The notes under the pieces are model-generated. The model was not told the DNA's origin. It made no database searches and saw only the letters and a list, made by a program, of their open reading frames with translations. Below are positions 44,041 through 51,752 of a stretch of DNA of 64,000 nt, one piece after another (the first letter of the stretch is position 1; the number at the start of each line of letters is the position of its first letter). The position numbers and the translations under genes are program-made. The DNA comes from JAIOSM01 sp964593725 (GTDB lineage Bacteria; Desulfobacterota; Desulfobacteria; Desulfobacterales; Desulfobacteraceae): the NCBI GenBank assembly GCA_964593725.1, contig CAZQJS010000007.1:1-64000 (forward strand), given 5' to 3'.

Positions 44041-45536
44041 AAACATTAAAAAACATTGCATTTCTCGGAACAGGGTCAGATGTTGGGAAAAGTATTATTG
44101 CAGCAGCATTTTGCAGATCCCTGGCAGACAGAAATATCAAGGTTGCTCCATTTAAAGCACAAAACATGTCAAACAATTCCGGCATAACCCAGGAAGGCCT
44201 TGAAATGGGAAGGGCTCAAATCGTCCAGGCAGAAGCTGCCCGAATATTGCCCCACGTGGATATGAACCCTGTGCTTCTGAAACCTACCGGTGAAAAAGGT
44301 TCCCAGGTAGTGCTCAATGGTGTGGTTTATGATAATCAGTCTGCAATGGATTACCATAAAACAAAGGATTTTTATTTTAGTAAGGCATGTCAAGCATTTG
44401 ACAGATTAAAAAAAAAATATCAATGCATAGTACTTGAAGGAGCAGGATCCTGTGCAGAGGTGAATCTTATGGATTCAGATATTGTAAACTTCAGAATGGC
44501 GGAATATGCCAGAGCAGATGTATGTCTTGTGGCAGATATACATAGAGGCGGAGTGTTTGCTCAAATCATCGGAACACTCAAATGTCTGCCAAAAAAGTAC
44601 CAGAAAATGATAAAAGGCATAATAATAAACAGATTCAGAGGTGATCCTGAACTGTTTAAACAGGGGATAGAATGGATAGAGAAAAAAAGCAGAAAACAGG
44701 TTTTAGGTATAATGCCATGGTATTCCCATTTCAGAATCGATGCGGAAGATTCCGTTGAAATTGAAAAATCAGGACGGCTGTCAGACATTGATAGAACAAG
44801 GCCTGCCATTGGAATAATAAAACTGCCCCATATATCAAATTTTACAGACATCCATTCCCTTTCAGAAATACAGGGAGTAGAGACTCTGTTCATTGACACT
44901 GCCATGGATTTATCCTGGTGCAGCGCTCTTATTATTCCGGGCTCAAAAAATACAAGGGCAGACATGATCTGGCTTGAACAAAGCGGTATCGCAGGTAAAA
45001 TAAAAGCCCTTGCAGACATGGGGGGGCATATACTTGGAATTTGCGGCGGGTATCAAATGCTTGGAAAAGTCATTAAAGACCCGGACGGTCATGAGGGATC
45101 ACCCGGAGAGACCAGAGGGCTTTGCCTCCTGGATGTTGAAACCACACTTGAATACCCAAAAGTTACAACAATAACCACATTTTCCTGGGAAGAGGCCCGG
45201 GGCAGAGGATATGAAATTCACATGGGCACAACCAGACTGTCTTCCGGAACTCCTGCTTTTCAAATTCTTTCACGGGGCAAAACCGGTATTGACAAAGGAA
45301 AGATAAAACAGGATGGGTGCATTTCAAAAAATAAAAAAATCATGGGAACATATATCCACGGATTGTTTGATTCACGTGAAATTTTAATAAAATGGCTGGA
45401 TAAAATTAATGTAAAAGGTCTGGATAAAAAAATTATTTCAAAGGAGTGTAAAAAGGAAAAAAATTATATTCTGTTAAAGGAGCATTTTGAAAACCATATT
45501 GATATAACAAACCTTATAAAATACAATCCTTGCTGA
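44037..45536 (+). CDS. cbiP: Cobyric acid synthase CbiP (CobQ)
   Basis: This 499-aa ATP-dependent amidotransferase amidates side chains b, d, e and g of adenosylcobyrinic acid a,c-diamide. An N-terminal dethiobiotin-synthetase-like P-loop GTGSDVGKS is at 11-19, with NNSGITQEGLEMGRAQ and EGAGS. The C-terminal GATase3 domain has GICGGYQMLG with the active cysteine and YIHGLFD. It is the last gene of the plus-strand cobalamin operon. It abuts, tail to tail, the response-regulator/DHp gene. Confidence 0.95.
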   Translation: MKTLKNIAFLGTGSDVGKSIIAAAFCRSLADRNIKVAPFKAQNMSNNSGITQEGLEMGRAQIVQAEAARILPHVDMNPVLLKPTGEKGSQVVLNGVVYDNQSAMDYHKTKDFYFSKACQAFDRLKKKYQCIVLEGAGSCAEVNLMDSDIVNFRMAEYARADVCLVADIHRGGVFAQIIGTLKCLPKKYQKMIKGIIINRFRGDPELFKQGIEWIEKKSRKQVLGIMPWYSHFRIDAEDSVEIEKSGRLSDIDRTRPAIGIIKLPHISNFTDIHSLSEIQGVETLFIDTAMDLSWCSALIIPGSKNTRADMIWLEQSGIAGKIKALADMGGHILGICGGYQMLGKVIKDPDGHEGSPGETRGLCLLDVETTLEYPKVTTITTFSWEEARGRGYEIHMGTTRLSSGTPAFQILSRGKTGIDKGKIKQDGCISKNKKIMGTYIHGLFDSREILIKWLDKINVKGLDKKIISKECKKEKNYILLKEHFENHIDITNLIKYNPC

Positions 45537-46703
45537 CTATTCATGGTCCGGGTCATGGGTCTGGTCAGATGATTTTTCCAGATCAACAATTGTTTTATCT
45601 ATATATTTTTTTGTCTTATATTGTGTAATATTTGACAGTTGATCTGTGATTCTGCTCATCCTGTCAATGCTCTCTTTAATAATTGTAAGAAATTCATAAG
45701 CTTTATCCTGTTTTTTCAATTTCAGAAACAAGAGTTCCACTGATCCGAAAATAGACTGCATGGGCTGGTGCAGCTCATGGCATATAGCTCCGGCTGTTTC
45801 TATGGCTGTTTCAAGCTGCTGATTCTTTTTTCTGCCAGTAATGTTGCTGACAAAGGCAAAGGCACCTGAAATTTTATTGTTATTATCTAATATTAGTGCT
45901 GCATCAAAAAGTGCATTCAGCTCTTCTCCGTTATTGGTTTTCAAAATAATACTAAAATGTTTTGATTTTGATTCATCAGGGTCTGTGAGTATACGGTTGA
46001 AAATTGCTTTATTTTGTCCATGGACAAAATCTGCAGCACTTTTACCAATAATCTGACTGGATGAATACCCAAGCATTGTACAAAGTGCATTGTTGACTCC
46101 GGTTGTAATCTCATCTTTATCAACCTGCCAGAAACCAGAAGTTGTTGTTTCAATTAACCTTGAATAGTTTTTTTCACTCTGAAGAAACAGTTGCTGGGCC
46201 TGATTTTTTTCAGCCAGGGCCCGGGAATGTTCCAGGGCCCTTTCAATGGAGTGGATAAGGCTGGACATCTCCTTTATTGGCTTTACAATATAATCCCATG
46301 CTCCGATTTTCATGGTTTCGATTGCATCCTGGATTCCGCCGGCACCTGAAACAACAATAAGAGGGGTTTGGGGAGATTTATCATGGATGTGATTAATTAC
46401 ATCATACCCATCCATTTCAGGCATGCGAAGGTCCAACAGTACAAGATCTACTTTTTTATTATCAAAAACATCAATGCCCTGTTTACCGTCAGCTGCCGTG
46501 ATGGGCATGAAACCGGAATCTTCAAGATAATTTGCAAGACTGTTTCGTACAGAATCGTCATCATCTATAATTAAAATGTAAACATCTTCATTATTACCTG
46601 AGTTAAGTGAGGTAACAGCGGTTTTCTGACGCTGAAGCTGATTTTCAAGCTGGCGGATTCTATTTTCAAGTTCCTGATAAGTGGGCTTTGCCGTATCTGC
46701 CAT
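45537..46703 (-). CDS. Receiver-PAS-DHp protein lacking a kinase ATPase domain
   Basis: This protein of about 388 aa opens with a coiled coil (QELENRIRQLENQLQRQK). Next come a receiver domain at about 45-165 with DLVLLDLRMPEMDG, a linker helix, and a PAS at about 190-310. A terminal DHp-like helix has CHELHQPMQSIFGSVELL. After about 60 more residues (RITDQLSNITQY) it ends, with no N, G1 or G2 boxes of HATPase. It therefore cannot phosphorylate itself and may act as a phosphate-accepting or dominant-negative adaptor. The SD agagg and spacing favour the ATG at 46703; an ATG two codons earlier overlaps the SD. Confidence 0.85.
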   Translation of the reverse strand: MADTAKPTYQELENRIRQLENQLQRQKTAVTSLNSGNNEDVYILIIDDDDSVRNSLANYLEDSGFMPITAADGKQGIDVFDNKKVDLVLLDLRMPEMDGYDVINHIHDKSPQTPLIVVSGAGGIQDAIETMKIGAWDYIVKPIKEMSSLIHSIERALEHSRALAEKNQAQQLFLQSEKNYSRLIETTTSGFWQVDKDEITTGVNNALCTMLGYSSSQIIGKSAADFVHGQNKAIFNRILTDPDESKSKHFSIILKTNNGEELNALFDAALILDNNNKISGAFAFVSNITGRKKNQQLETAIETAGAICHELHQPMQSIFGSVELLFLKLKKQDKAYEFLTIIKESIDRMSRITDQLSNITQYKTKKYIDKTIVDLEKSSDQTHDPDHE

Positions 46704-46762
46704 GACCATCCTCTTGGAAAAGATAAAAAAGGAAATATAATTGTAATCAATGCTGTTTTATA

Positions 46763-46790
46763 ATTATAGAATAATAAATATTTATGTCAA
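46763..46790 (-). promoter_or_regulatory. Near-consensus promoter of the receiver-PAS-DHp gene
   Basis: On the minus strand, TTGACA (46790-46785) and TATAAT (46768-46763) are separated by 16 nt. Both hexamers are consensus. This is one of the best promoters in the window and indicates independent, probably strong transcription downstream of the gltA end. Confidence 0.85.
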
Positions 46791-46809
46791 TGGCAAATGA
46801 TTCAGGGAA

Positions 46810-48090
46810 TTACCTTTTTTCAATGGGAAGGTATTTTACAAGGGGTTCTCCTGTAAAAACCTGGCGTGGTCTGCTGATTTTCATTTCAGGATCATTAAAA
46901 TCTTCCTGCCAGTGGGCAATCCATCCGGGAAGGCGGCCAATTGCAAACATAACAGTAAACATATCCGTTGGAATACCAAGCGCCCTTAAAACAATACCCG
47001 AATAAAAATCCACATTAGGGTAAAGGTTCTTGTCCTGGAAATAAGTATCATTCAGAGCTTCGCCTTCAAGGTCCATGGCAATGGAGAGAAGCGGATCCTT
47101 AGTATTTGTTTTTCTAAGGACTTTGTCGCATATCTGTTTCATTATTTTTGCCCTGGGATCATAGGCCTTATAAACCCGGTGGCCAAATCCCATGAGTCTG
47201 AATGGATCTTTTTTATCCTTGGACCGTTTGATTACATCACTTATCTTAAGCCCGGAGGAATCTATCTCCTGAAGCATGTGAATTACTGCCTGGTTGGCTC
47301 CTCCGTGCAAAGGGCCCCACAATGCGGATATGCCTGCAGATATTGCAGCATAGATATTAACTTTTCCACTTCCAACAACCCTGACAGCAGTTGTGGAGCA
47401 GTTCTGTTCATGGTCTGCATGGAGAATCCAGAAGACATTCAATGCATCAACAATATCTTTATCAAGGGAATAGGGTACAACAGGATTGTCAAACATCATA
47501 TGAAGAAAGTTTGCACAATACGAATAGTTGGGATTAGGATAAACCGGATTCTGGCCAATGGAGACCTTATAAGCCATTGCTGCCATTGTTCTGACCTTTG
47601 AGATAAGGCGCAGGAATGTTTTTTGAAGATCTTCCTTACTGTCTATGAGCTCTGGATGAAAACTTCTCATGGCATTAACCATGGCTGATAAAATACCCAT
47701 GGGGTGAGCTCTGCTGGGAAAATTAAGGTAAAAATGTTTCATGTTTTCATGTAAAAGTGAAAGATCGTTAAGATAAACACTTGTGGTTGTAAGTTCTGTT
47801 CTGGTTGGAAGTTTACCAGTTATTAAAAGAAAAGCTGTTTCAACAAAGGAAGAGTGTTCTGCAAGCTCCTCTATGGGAATACCCCTGTATCTTAAAATAC
47901 CTTTTTCACCATCCATAAAGGTAATTGAGCTTTTGCAGCTGCCAGTGTTTCCAAACCCGGGATCAAAAGTAATATATCCGCTTTCTCTTCGCAGCCCTCT
48001 GATATCAATTGCTTTATCGCCTGAAGTTCCATGTATAACCGGAAGTTTATACTCTTTTTCACCAATGATTAACCGGGCATATTCCGTCAT
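46810..48090 (-). CDS. gltA: Citrate synthase
   Basis: This 426-aa enzyme condenses oxaloacetate and acetyl-CoA. The catalytic His regions ILHADHEQNCSTTAVRVVGSG and WGPLHGGANQAVI, and FGHRVYKAYDPRA, are intact, with the C-terminal DFYSGIVLRALGIP. The length suits the hexameric bacterial type. It lies 27 nt downstream of the FmdB-like gene and likely shares its transcript. Confidence 0.96.
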   Translation of the reverse strand: MTEYARLIIGEKEYKLPVIHGTSGDKAIDIRGLRRESGYITFDPGFGNTGSCKSSITFMDGEKGILRYRGIPIEELAEHSSFVETAFLLITGKLPTRTELTTTSVYLNDLSLLHENMKHFYLNFPSRAHPMGILSAMVNAMRSFHPELIDSKEDLQKTFLRLISKVRTMAAMAYKVSIGQNPVYPNPNYSYCANFLHMMFDNPVVPYSLDKDIVDALNVFWILHADHEQNCSTTAVRVVGSGKVNIYAAISAGISALWGPLHGGANQAVIHMLQEIDSSGLKISDVIKRSKDKKDPFRLMGFGHRVYKAYDPRAKIMKQICDKVLRKTNTKDPLLSIAMDLEGEALNDTYFQDKNLYPNVDFYSGIVLRALGIPTDMFTVMFAIGRLPGWIAHWQEDFNDPEMKISRPRQVFTGEPLVKYLPIEKR

Positions 48091-48117
48091 AATTTTATCC
48101 TTTACAATGTAAATTTA

Positions 48118-48366
48118 TCATACTCCAGGTACTGTATATGTTGTGCATGAGCCCTGGGAACAGTTTCTTTCCTGTTTTGAAACATTTGCTTTGCCTCTGG
48201 CTGAAGAACTGCCCATGACATAATTTGTCCTGGAAATAACCCGTTCAAATTCGACAGACCCGCATTCAGGACATTTATTATCTGTTTTATCCTGACTTGA
48301 CAGGCTGTTTGTGATAATTTCAAAAAATTTTTCACACCTGGTACATTTAAATTCATAAATGGGCAT
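48118..48366 (-). CDS. FmdB-family zinc-ribbon protein
   Basis: This 82-aa FmdB-type regulatory/zinc-ribbon protein opens MPIYEFKCTRCEKFFE and carries CPECGSVEFERVIS, forming a C-x2-C...C-x2-C ribbon. The C-terminus is Ser/Gly-rich with extra cysteines. FmdB family members are often found near regulators, but a specific role is rarely known. Strong SD aaggag. It is 27 nt upstream of gltA. The 123-bp gap between it and cbiD has no distinct feature. Confidence 0.85.
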   Translation of the reverse strand: MPIYEFKCTRCEKFFEIITNSLSSQDKTDNKCPECGSVEFERVISRTNYVMGSSSARGKANVSKQERNCSQGSCTTYTVPGV

Positions 48367-48489
48367 TAAAGTCTCCTTTTACTTGCAGTATATTTTGTAT
48401 AAGGTATTAAAATAAGGCTTTTTTAGAAAAAGTCAAGCATGCAGGATATTAAATAAATACAGATTCCATAGCTGAAACAGACTTAAAGT

Positions 48490-49590
48490 TTAAACATTAC
48501 TGGCTGAATCAAATATCATATTTCCATTAAAATCAAATATAATGGACCTGACTTTTAGTTTATTTTCTGAAAATTTTTCAGCATTATTAACTATTTTATT
48601 GCCCACAAGATGGATAAGGGGCATGGTTCCGGGGAAAATATAGGTAAAAGCGTGTCTTGCTGTATTGGCGCTTTTAATTTTATTTACAAGGTCTTTATCA
48701 CATGAAATGCTCCGGGCCCAGGCTCCAAGCTTTTCCATGGTTAGTTCGGCCCTGGCAGCATGTGTGTGTTCAAAACCCATGGCCATTTTAACAGCTTTTC
48801 CAAAAAAAACTGTAATAATTAAATTTCTGATTTCTTTGATCTTAACAGCTTCGTCAATGGATGCTTTAAAAAAATCACCTGTCTGTATAAAACACTCCTC
48901 CCTGATCCAGGGAAAAAGATTCATGGCAAAACGTTCACTTCTTCTGCCCGTTGTAAACACCAGGGTATCTGCACCTCCCGCTGCAGCAATTTTTGCACCA
49001 GACCTTATTGTTGCAATATATGCATCATGGGACATGGGATAAACAATGCCGGTTGTTCCAAGAATGGAGATGCCGCCAATTATACCAAGCCTTGCATTCA
49101 AAGTCTTTTTAGCAAGTTCAGTTCCCTTTGGAACAAAAATTTTTACAATAACATTCCTTTTCTGCTCTTTTTTAAGATTAGCAAAAACATTTTCCAGGGA
49201 TTGGATAATCATTTTCCTGGGCCCGGTGTTTATGGCATACTCTCCCACATTCAGTTCAAGGCCTGGTTTGGTGATTTTTCCAACTCCTTTGCCTCCAGTG
49301 ATTTCAACATTGGTTCCAGGGTCATCTTTTATAGTTAACCTGACTCCTATTAATGCTTTATGTGTAATATCAGGATCATCGCCGGCATCTTTGACAACCA
49401 GGCATTGGGCAGTATTGTTTTTAATCTTTTTAGTATTGAAAATATTTATAAATCTATGGGTGCCATTTAAAAATTTTATTTTTACCCTGATCCTTTTTTT
49501 TCCTGTTAAAAGAAAATAGAGAGCGGCTTTAGCAGCAGCAGCTGCTGCTGCCCCTGTAGTAAACCCGACTCTTAAGGCTTTATCAGGCAT
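48490..49590 (-). CDS. cbiD: Cobalt-precorrin-5B C1-methyltransferase CbiD
   Basis: CbiD methylates C1 in the anaerobic corrin pathway and has no counterpart in the aerobic one. The 366-aa protein shows LRVGFTTGAAAAAAAKAA at the N-terminus, VVKDAGDDPDITHKA, GISILGTTGIVYPMSHDAYI and FGKAVKMAMGFEHTH. It is the last gene of the minus-strand cbiC-cbiA-cbiD unit, 31 nt after cbiA. Confidence 0.94.
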   Translation of the reverse strand: MPDKALRVGFTTGAAAAAAAKAALYFLLTGKKRIRVKIKFLNGTHRFINIFNTKKIKNNTAQCLVVKDAGDDPDITHKALIGVRLTIKDDPGTNVEITGGKGVGKITKPGLELNVGEYAINTGPRKMIIQSLENVFANLKKEQKRNVIVKIFVPKGTELAKKTLNARLGIIGGISILGTTGIVYPMSHDAYIATIRSGAKIAAAGGADTLVFTTGRRSERFAMNLFPWIREECFIQTGDFFKASIDEAVKIKEIRNLIITVFFGKAVKMAMGFEHTHAARAELTMEKLGAWARSISCDKDLVNKIKSANTARHAFTYIFPGTMPLIHLVGNKIVNNAEKFSENKLKVRSIIFDFNGNMIFDSASNV

Positions 49591-49621
49591 TAGCTTTAAT
49601 CCTTAAATTAAAAAAATTAAA

Positions 49622-51034
49622 TTATTCATTGTGTTTTTGATAAATTTTCAGTGCATTGACAAAACTTTTTCCAGCTTTGGGACAGCTTCCAAAATGAACA
49701 TGAAAATAGCTTCCAAGGGTGGATTTTGTTAAAAAACCAGATAACTCAGATCTATTTTTATCTCTTTTTTTGACATTATATATATTTTCAATACCATTGC
49801 CGTCAACAGGATCGTTAAGAAAAGAATAGTGAAATTCATGACCCCGTAAAACAGCACCTTTTTCCCCAATCAAAGTCTTTTTTAAAAGGGTAATCTCTCT
49901 GTATCCAAGAGATCTAAGTTTCCCGGATGTTTCCACGGAAAAAGGAAAACAGGATGCCATGGGATATTTTCTATTATCTGAAAAACCAGTCAAATCAGAA
50001 CAAAGATACATAAATCCGCCGCATTCAGCATAAATGGGCATACCAGCAAGGCTCTTTTTTTTAATTTCCTGTAAAAGAGGTCTGTTCTTTGATAATGTTT
50101 CAGCATAAATTTCAGGGTATCCACCGCCAAAATAAATCCCATGGATATTGTCAGGAAGTGAAGAATCACACAAAGGGGAAAAATATATAATTTCTGCACC
50201 GTGGTTTTCTAATATTTCAAGATTTTCAGGATAATAAAAACAAAAAGCCTTATCCTTTGCAACGGCAAGCCTGACTTTTTTACTGGAATGAGAACCTTGT
50301 CTATATAATGGTATTTCACTTGAAAATTTTCTAATCCCGGGAAGATGAAAAACAAACTCTTTAAGAGAAGTATTTTTATGGATCATTGAGTTGAGTGACA
50401 TGAGTGCTTTGTGAGTAAGGCTCTGTTCCCGGGCAGTAATAAGACCTAAGTGGCGGTCTGGAAGATATAGATTTTCATCCCGTAATATATATCCAAGAGG
50501 TTTTGCTTTGCAATGTTTGATAATACCAGCTTCTAAATACTGGTAGTGGTTTGGGCTTCCTGTGCGGTTGAAAATTACACCTGCTATATTGAGATCTTTG
50601 TCAAAGCTTTCAAAACCCTTGACAATGGCAGCTGCACTTGCAGCCATACCCTTTGCATCAACAACAAGAATAACAGGAAGATTGAGCCATTTAGCCATCT
50701 GGGCTGTGGATCCGGCTTCTGATATTCCTCCGTATCCGTCAAAAAGCCCCATTACACCCTCAACAATGGCAAGATCACAATGTTTACATCCTTTCATGAA
50801 AAGATATTGATTATACTCCTGGGACAGCATCCAGGAATCAAGGTTTGTGCTGGTTGTCCCGCAAATTTCTGCATGGTGCCCGGGATCAATAAAATCAGGC
50901 CCGATTTTAAAGGGTGCAACCTTATATCCAAGAAGGGTAAAGTATTTCATTATACCAAGGGACAAGGTTGTTTTACCACAGTTACTGCCGGTTCCAGCTA
51001 TAACAAAACCTTTAATTGTGACCTCCCCGGGCAA
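49622..51034 (-). CDS. cbiA: Cobyrinate a,c-diamide synthase CbiA
   Basis: This 470-aa ATP-dependent amidotransferase amidates the a and c side chains. The P-loop GTGSNCGKTT is at about 14-23. Further motifs are DFIDPGHHAEICG, EGVMGLFDGYGG and, in the GATase3 half, YAECGGFMYLC with the active cysteine and the terminal SYFHVHFG. The start lies inside the cbiC end (23-nt overlap), so translation is coupled. Confidence 0.95.
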   Translation of the reverse strand: MPGEVTIKGFVIAGTGSNCGKTTLSLGIMKYFTLLGYKVAPFKIGPDFIDPGHHAEICGTTSTNLDSWMLSQEYNQYLFMKGCKHCDLAIVEGVMGLFDGYGGISEAGSTAQMAKWLNLPVILVVDAKGMAASAAAIVKGFESFDKDLNIAGVIFNRTGSPNHYQYLEAGIIKHCKAKPLGYILRDENLYLPDRHLGLITAREQSLTHKALMSLNSMIHKNTSLKEFVFHLPGIRKFSSEIPLYRQGSHSSKKVRLAVAKDKAFCFYYPENLEILENHGAEIIYFSPLCDSSLPDNIHGIYFGGGYPEIYAETLSKNRPLLQEIKKKSLAGMPIYAECGGFMYLCSDLTGFSDNRKYPMASCFPFSVETSGKLRSLGYREITLLKKTLIGEKGAVLRGHEFHYSFLNDPVDGNGIENIYNVKKRDKNRSELSGFLTKSTLGSYFHVHFGSCPKAGKSFVNALKIYQKHNE

Positions 51035-51608
51035 GGATGATTAGGGCATTTACCACGCTTGCCGCTACATTTGATCCGCCTTTTCTGCCAGTGTTGGATA
51101 TAAAAGGGCAGTCAAGGGAGCAAAGTTCCTGTTTTGATTCTGCAGCATTTACAAACCCGACTGGAAATCCAAGAATGAGGGCAGGCCTGGCTTTTTCTGC
51201 TTTAACAAGTTCAATGAGGCGCAGAAGAGCCGTGGGTGCATTACCAATGACATATATTCCATTTTCCATGATGTCCAGGGCGTGGTCAACAGCAGCTTCT
51301 GCCCTGGTAAGGTTATTCTTTTCTGAAATTTCTGCAACCTGTGGATCTTTAATATAACAATGGGCCTTTACCCTTATACCAGCCCTGGCCATGTTTGTAT
51401 CTGTAATAATGGAGCAGTTATTATTCAAAGCAGTTATTCCTGCGTTAACAGCATCTTTATGAAATTTTACGGTATTAATATATTCAAAATCAGCAGTTGT
51501 ATGGATCATACGCCTTACAATGGGCCATTGAAAATTGTCAAATCCGTGGTCTTCTGCTTCATTGTCAATAATTTTAAAGCTTAACTCTTCTATGCTCTGG
51601 GGTTTCAT
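51012..51608 (-). CDS. cbiC: Cobalt-precorrin-8 methylmutase CbiC
   Basis: This protein moves the methyl from C11 to C12, giving cobyrinate. The catalytic histidine is in RRMIHTTADFEYIN. ITDTNMARAGI, IGNAPTALLRLIEL and FPVGFVNAAESK follow. The ATG at 51617 sits 1 nt from the SD, so the ATG three codons later (51608), with gagg at 10 nt, is preferred. It is first in the cbiC-cbiA-cbiD unit. The 123-bp region to glnE lacks a B12 riboswitch. Confidence 0.94.
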   Translation of the reverse strand: MKPQSIEELSFKIIDNEAEDHGFDNFQWPIVRRMIHTTADFEYINTVKFHKDAVNAGITALNNNCSIITDTNMARAGIRVKAHCYIKDPQVAEISEKNNLTRAEAAVDHALDIMENGIYVIGNAPTALLRLIELVKAEKARPALILGFPVGFVNAAESKQELCSLDCPFISNTGRKGGSNVAASVVNALIILARGGHN

Positions 51609-51752
51609 AAATGTCATTCCTCTTGTTTATAATAATTTCTTAATTAAATTACCATTATTATGCCATGTCTTGCAATATATCACACAATGAATTGACTTGA
51701 ATAAAAATATATATAAGATTATCTTTTAAAAATGAACAGACAGGAAAATATA

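Noticed and set aside
44561..45019. Open frame of 152 codons opposite cbiP
   Set aside because: cbiP is complete and recognised; the antisense frame is a shadow.
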